A DNA stretch of 51,928 nt from Citrifermentans bremense R1. GTDB lineage: Bacteria; Desulfobacterota; Desulfuromonadia; Geobacterales; Geobacteraceae. Position 1 is the stretch's first letter; each line of letters begins with the position of its first letter. The DNA lies in assembly GCF_000426865.1 (NCBI RefSeq), contig NZ_AUGE01000027.1, positions 1 through 51,928 of the forward strand, in the 5' to 3' direction. The notes under the pieces were generated by a model. The model was given only the letters and a program-made list of their open reading frames with translations, did not search any database and was not told where the DNA came from. The translations under genes and the position numbers were made by a program. Shown one piece after another: positions 49,519-51,928 of this stretch.

Positions 49519-50049
49519 TTACTGGTCCCATCGGAAGGGAGAGGATTTCGCCAGAGGCTTGACGTGGGCGCCGATCCTCTCCAACTCTTTTAGGACCGCC
49601 CCTTTCATCGTCTCCACCTGCAGGTTGACCTCTGCGGTAAGCTCAGAACCCACAGCAATGGACTTGGGCTGTACGCCGATGAGGACGAGTTCCGGGAGGG
49701 CGTGCCCGGTCAGTTGGGCGACGCCCAGCAGGTCCTTCAGCCCGATCTGGTGCGGCGAGAGCTTCGCTTCCAAAGCGGAAGGGAGTTCCTCGCCGGTCAA
49801 CCTCACGCAGGAACCTGGCCGCTTGCCGGTTTCGACCGCGTCTACCATGATGACATGGCTTCTCCCTTCCAAAAGCGGCAGCAAGTCGAGGCCCATGGTC
49901 CCCCCGTCGACGACGTCGACGCCACTGGGGAAATGGAACTCCCGCTGCAGTTCCCGAACGACCTTTGCGCCCACCCCGTCGTCGCTCATTATGGTATTGC
50001 CGATGCCGAGAACTAGAATTCTCGGCGATGAATTTTGGCGTAAAGTCAT
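49519..50049 (-). CDS. Hydrogenase maturation protease (HyaD/HycI type)
   Basis: A 176-residue endopeptidase that trims the C-terminus of the [NiFe]-hydrogenase large subunit after nickel insertion. VLGIGNTIMSDDGVG has the first nickel-probing acid (Asp, as in HycI). VVDGGTMGLDLLPLL holds the second Asp and SPHQIGLKDLL the His. The start at 50049 follows GGGGGG; a longer start at 50076 is less likely. No hydrogenase subunit gene is in the window, so its partner is elsewhere. Confidence 0.92.
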   Translation of the reverse strand: MTLRQNSSPRILVLGIGNTIMSDDGVGAKVVRELQREFHFPSGVDVVDGGTMGLDLLPLLEGRSHVIMVDAVETGKRPGSCVRLTGEELPSALEAKLSPHQIGLKDLLGVAQLTGHALPELVLIGVQPKSIAVGSELTAEVNLQVETMKGAVLKELERIGAHVKPLAKSSPFRWDQ

Positions 50050-50635
50050 CTTGCCCCCCTGTCGAACCCTCTCCAATCGCTGTTCCAGCCTCGTTTACAG
50101 GATACATCTCGCTGCCGGCTGCACCGCGTATAGCTATCCATCGTTACTCCACTCGTACCAACCTGCGGCTTACAGACAAATCAATGATAATAAAAAATGG
50201 TTTTAGCGCAAGAGGAATTCTGAAAATAATATCCCTTCTTTTCATGATTTTTCACGGTTTTATCCATAGAACAAAATTTTATAATTAAAGCATATAGGTG
50301 CAGTTCTCTGTCTCGGCAGACGCCGGGCCTCTCGGCGGCCTATCCCCTTGCTCCCACTATCAGGCCCGTTCGAAAAACGCCAGGAAAAGCTCAAATCTTG
50401 AACAGCACCCGCTGTGCTCCGGCGTGCAACTTGTTGTAAATAGGTCTTTTCCAACTGGCATGCATAATGCTTAGATTTAATTGATTAAAAATATTAAATT
50501 TGAAGGTCCTATGCCTGGGGAGATGTATCGCAACCGCGCGCCGCCTTCCGCCTGGTGCTGAAGCTTTGGGGCGCCCGACTGGGACGCTTTCGACTGATGT
50601 GAAAGCATCACCGGGTTTAACTATGGAGGTACGAG
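50050..50635. other. Intergenic region upstream of the Fn3 lipoprotein
   Basis: There is no supported gene in these 586 bases. The stretch 50170-50290 is AT-rich. A sigma-54-like promoter lies at 50455-50471 (separate entry). The leader of about 165 bases before the lipoprotein has a small TGATG/CATCA hairpin at 50597-50612. I looked for a cyclic-di-GMP riboswitch and did not find its consensus. Confidence 0.55.
50455..50471 (+). promoter_or_regulatory. Sigma-54 (-24/-12) promoter-like sequence
   Basis: CTGGCATG-CATAA-TGCT has GG at 50457-50458 and GC at 50469-50470, separated by the required 10 bases. It lies about 165 bases upstream of the lipoprotein start. The -12 side (ATGC) departs from the TTGC ideal. 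Enhancer sites were not identified. Confidence 0.5.
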
Positions 50636-51463
50636 ATGAAAAAATTAATGGTGATTGTAACGCTCCTTGTCACGTCACTTCTGTTCGGCTGTGGCGGAGG
50701 AGGCGGCGGCAGCGGCAGCAGCAGTAATAATAGCGATACCGCCAGTAACAGCGCCGACAGCGGAACAGGAGGTAGCACCGGCGGTACCGCAAACCCCGTC
50801 GGCGGAACCGGTGACAGCGCTGCAGGCGTGAATGGTGGAGGCGCGGGAGACACCGGCGCCACCCCAGTCCAGCCCCCGGCGGCGGCCATTCCGGGGGCAC
50901 CGGCCGAGGTCATGCTACAGCCGGGGAATGGTCAAGTCACTCTGTCCTGGAACCCCGTCGCCGATGCCACCTCGTATAACGTCTACTGGTCTACCGCCAG
51001 TGGCGCGGCGCTGAGCCAGGGCGCGCGAAAAACCGGCGCCGTCTCTCCTTGCCTGGTCACTGGATTGCAGAACGGTACGACTTATTACTTCGTTGTCACT
51101 GCGGCCAATCAATATGGAGAATCCAGGGGCTCGGCTGAAATGAGCGCCGCTCCGGCGGTGTTTTTCGTTGCAGAGATGGTAAGCGGGAAAAGCTTCGACT
51201 ACACCTTCTCCACAGGCGCAGCGGGAACCGTCAGCTTCAACGCCGACGGGACCTTCACCGGCCAGAACTTGAGCGTAGGAATGCCTTTAACCGGGCAGTG
51301 GGTCATCAAGGATGGCGTGTTGACCTGCGTGTACCCCGGAGGAATAACGGAAACCCTGACGCTCATCTCGAGCACCTCCACCTCGTTCATTGTTACCTAC
51401 TTCGTCACCTATGCCGACGGCAGTAGCAGCAACAGCGTGGAGGGTACTTTCGTGATGAAATAG
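50636..51463 (+). CDS. Lipoprotein with fibronectin type III domain
   Basis: A 275-residue exported lipoprotein. The signal peptide ends in the lipobox LLFG-C (Cys 19). A Gly/Ser/Thr/Asn-rich linker (about 20-90) tethers an Fn3 domain (about 90-170: GAPAEVMLQPGNGQVTLSWN, ATSYNVYWSTA, LQNGTTYYFVVTAANQYGES). A C-terminal beta domain (about 175-275) has YTFSTGAAGTVSFNADGTFTG. It is a surface or periplasmic protein of unknown partner. TGGAGG precedes the ATG, and a terminator follows. Confidence 0.9.
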   Translation: MKKLMVIVTLLVTSLLFGCGGGGGGSGSSSNNSDTASNSADSGTGGSTGGTANPVGGTGDSAAGVNGGGAGDTGATPVQPPAAAIPGAPAEVMLQPGNGQVTLSWNPVADATSYNVYWSTASGAALSQGARKTGAVSPCLVTGLQNGTTYYFVVTAANQYGESRGSAEMSAAPAVFFVAEMVSGKSFDYTFSTGAAGTVSFNADGTFTGQNLSVGMPLTGQWVIKDGVLTCVYPGGITETLTLISSTSTSFIVTYFVTYADGSSSNSVEGTFVMK

Positions 51464-51493
51464 CAGTAACCGGCTTTGGCGGCAGTGTCATGA

Positions 51494-51518
51494 GGCGGTC
51501 CTGGACCGCCTTTTTTTT
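51494..51518 (+). terminator. Rho-independent terminator after the Fn3 lipoprotein
   Basis: GGCGGTCC (51494-51501) pairs with GGACCGCC (51503-51510) around a very small loop; pairing of fewer bases is likely in practice. Eight T follow at 51511-51518. Confidence 0.85.
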
Positions 51519-51540
51519 GAGGAAATTCCAAGCGAGGGCA

Positions 51541-51564
51541 AAAAAAGGCCTCCTTGCGGAGGCC
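51541..51564 (-). terminator. Terminator of the PEP-CTERM gene
   Basis: On the minus strand GGCCTCC (51558-51564) pairs with GGAGGCC (51547-51553) and is followed by at least six T (A run 51541-51546 on the plus strand). It lies 30 bases after the stop at 51595. Confidence 0.85.
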
Positions 51565-51594
51565 TAGGTGAGGTGTCGGTCGGTCAGCTGTTGA

Positions 51595-51928
51595 TCAGGC
51601 ATTGCTTCTTTTTCTCAACAAGCCAACTCCTGCCAACCCGAAAGCGAGCAGGATGAAGGTGGAAGGTTCTGGAATGGGGGCAGCCTGCGGGGAAAAATCG
51701 ATTTGTTTGACTTGTTCGAGGCCGGTGTTAACACCGTTTTGGTCGGTGACGTTGACTTGGATTGTCCCGGCTGACACAAGCTGGCCCCGGAAAGAGAAGT
51801 CTCCATATTTCTCTTCGCCAAGAGGGGTAAAGGTGAGGGAGGTTAGCAAATCGGTCCCGGACTGCTTGATGTTAGCGTAGCCACTGGCGACAGTGACGGC
51901 TCCCATGGTAACCACGTCAATGGCGGGG
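51595..51928 (-). CDS. PEP-CTERM sorting domain protein (5' end beyond window)
   Basis: The frame is open from the window edge, so the N-terminus with its expected signal peptide is outside. The visible part is at least 110 residues, Thr/Ser/Gly/Val-rich beta sequence. The C-terminus is a canonical PEP-CTERM anchor: PIPEPSTFILLAFGLAGVG then LLRKR. In this system an exosortase recognises the PEP motif and removes the anchor during export. No exosortase is in the window. Confidence 0.93.
   Translation of the reverse strand, partial: PAIDVVTMGAVTVASGYANIKQSGTDLLTSLTFTPLGEEKYGDFSFRGQLVSAGTIQVNVTDQNGVNTGLEQVKQIDFSPQAAPIPEPSTFILLAFGLAGVGLLRKRSNA

Noticed and set aside
50480-50635. Cyclic-di-GMP (GEMM) riboswitch before the Fn3 lipoprotein
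   Set aside because: I looked for the conserved core motifs and did not find them in the leader.

Overview
The window looks like a chromosomal segment of a Geobacter-like member of the Desulfuromonadales (Geobacter / Citrifermentans / Geomonas type). This is an inference from gene content: a transcarboxylase-type propionate operon, many PilZ, HDOD, receiver and hybrid-kinase proteins, an Rrf2 regulator, a PEP-CTERM protein, a sigma-54-like promoter, GC-rich coding DNA, and GC-rich palindromic intergenic repeats. I see no rRNA, tRNA, prophage, transposase gene or CRISPR array.

Layout. 1-4 kb: tandem repeat and palindrome at the left edge, an uncharacterised 614-residue protein, an MBL-fold hydrolase and a GT4 glycosyltransferase. 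4.3-8.2 kb: methylmalonyl-CoA carboxyltransferase operon (5S, 12S, a 65-residue OadG-C-terminus-like protein, 1.3S biotin carrier). 8.2-11.4 kb: secreted CHRD protein, RmuC, an alpha/beta hydrolase and a small four-helix-bundle gene enclosed by 7-bp repeat arrays. 11.5-19.9 kb: recC-recB-recD on the minus strand. 20-23.7 kb: polysaccharide deacetylase, membrane-anchored EEP phosphatase, divergent acetate-kinase-like protein. 23.6-27.4 kb: metX behind a SAM-I riboswitch, a 56-residue membrane protein, a beta-hydroxyacid dehydrogenase, a pabB-pabC deletion remnant and a TIGR02757 protein. 27.4-31.1 kb: PPOX-like protein, then a minus-strand operon dapF, HIT protein, nfo, macro-domain protein, dtd. 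31.2-36.7 kb: small hypothetical proteins, Rrf2 regulator, larE, Hsp20, polA. 36.7-46.6 kb: PilZ protein, HDOD protein, GspE/PilB-like ATPase, Smr protein, ROK kinase, FKBP, thiamine-binding-like protein, NAD(P)-binding protein, CheY plus PilZ pair, and an amber-interrupted cytidylate-kinase-like gene. 46.6-51.9 kb: hybrid kinase plus response regulator, hydrogenase maturation protease, Fn3 lipoprotein and a PEP-CTERM protein cut by the right edge.

The most unusual signal is the four-helix-bundle gene at 11.0-11.4 kb. It sits inside arrays of a 7-bp unit (CAATTGA, with TAATTGA and CGATTGA variants) that run inward from both sides. The recD stop codon lies inside one repeat unit. A second locus between dapF and the HIT gene (30182-30258) has the same opposed arrays but no gene. 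This looks like an unclassified small mobile or recombining element related to the Avd / 23S-rRNA-intervening-sequence protein fold. Secondary points of interest are the two damaged genes, the acetate kinase paralogue with an altered nucleotide-site motif, and a repeat sequence that encodes part of the RecB tail.
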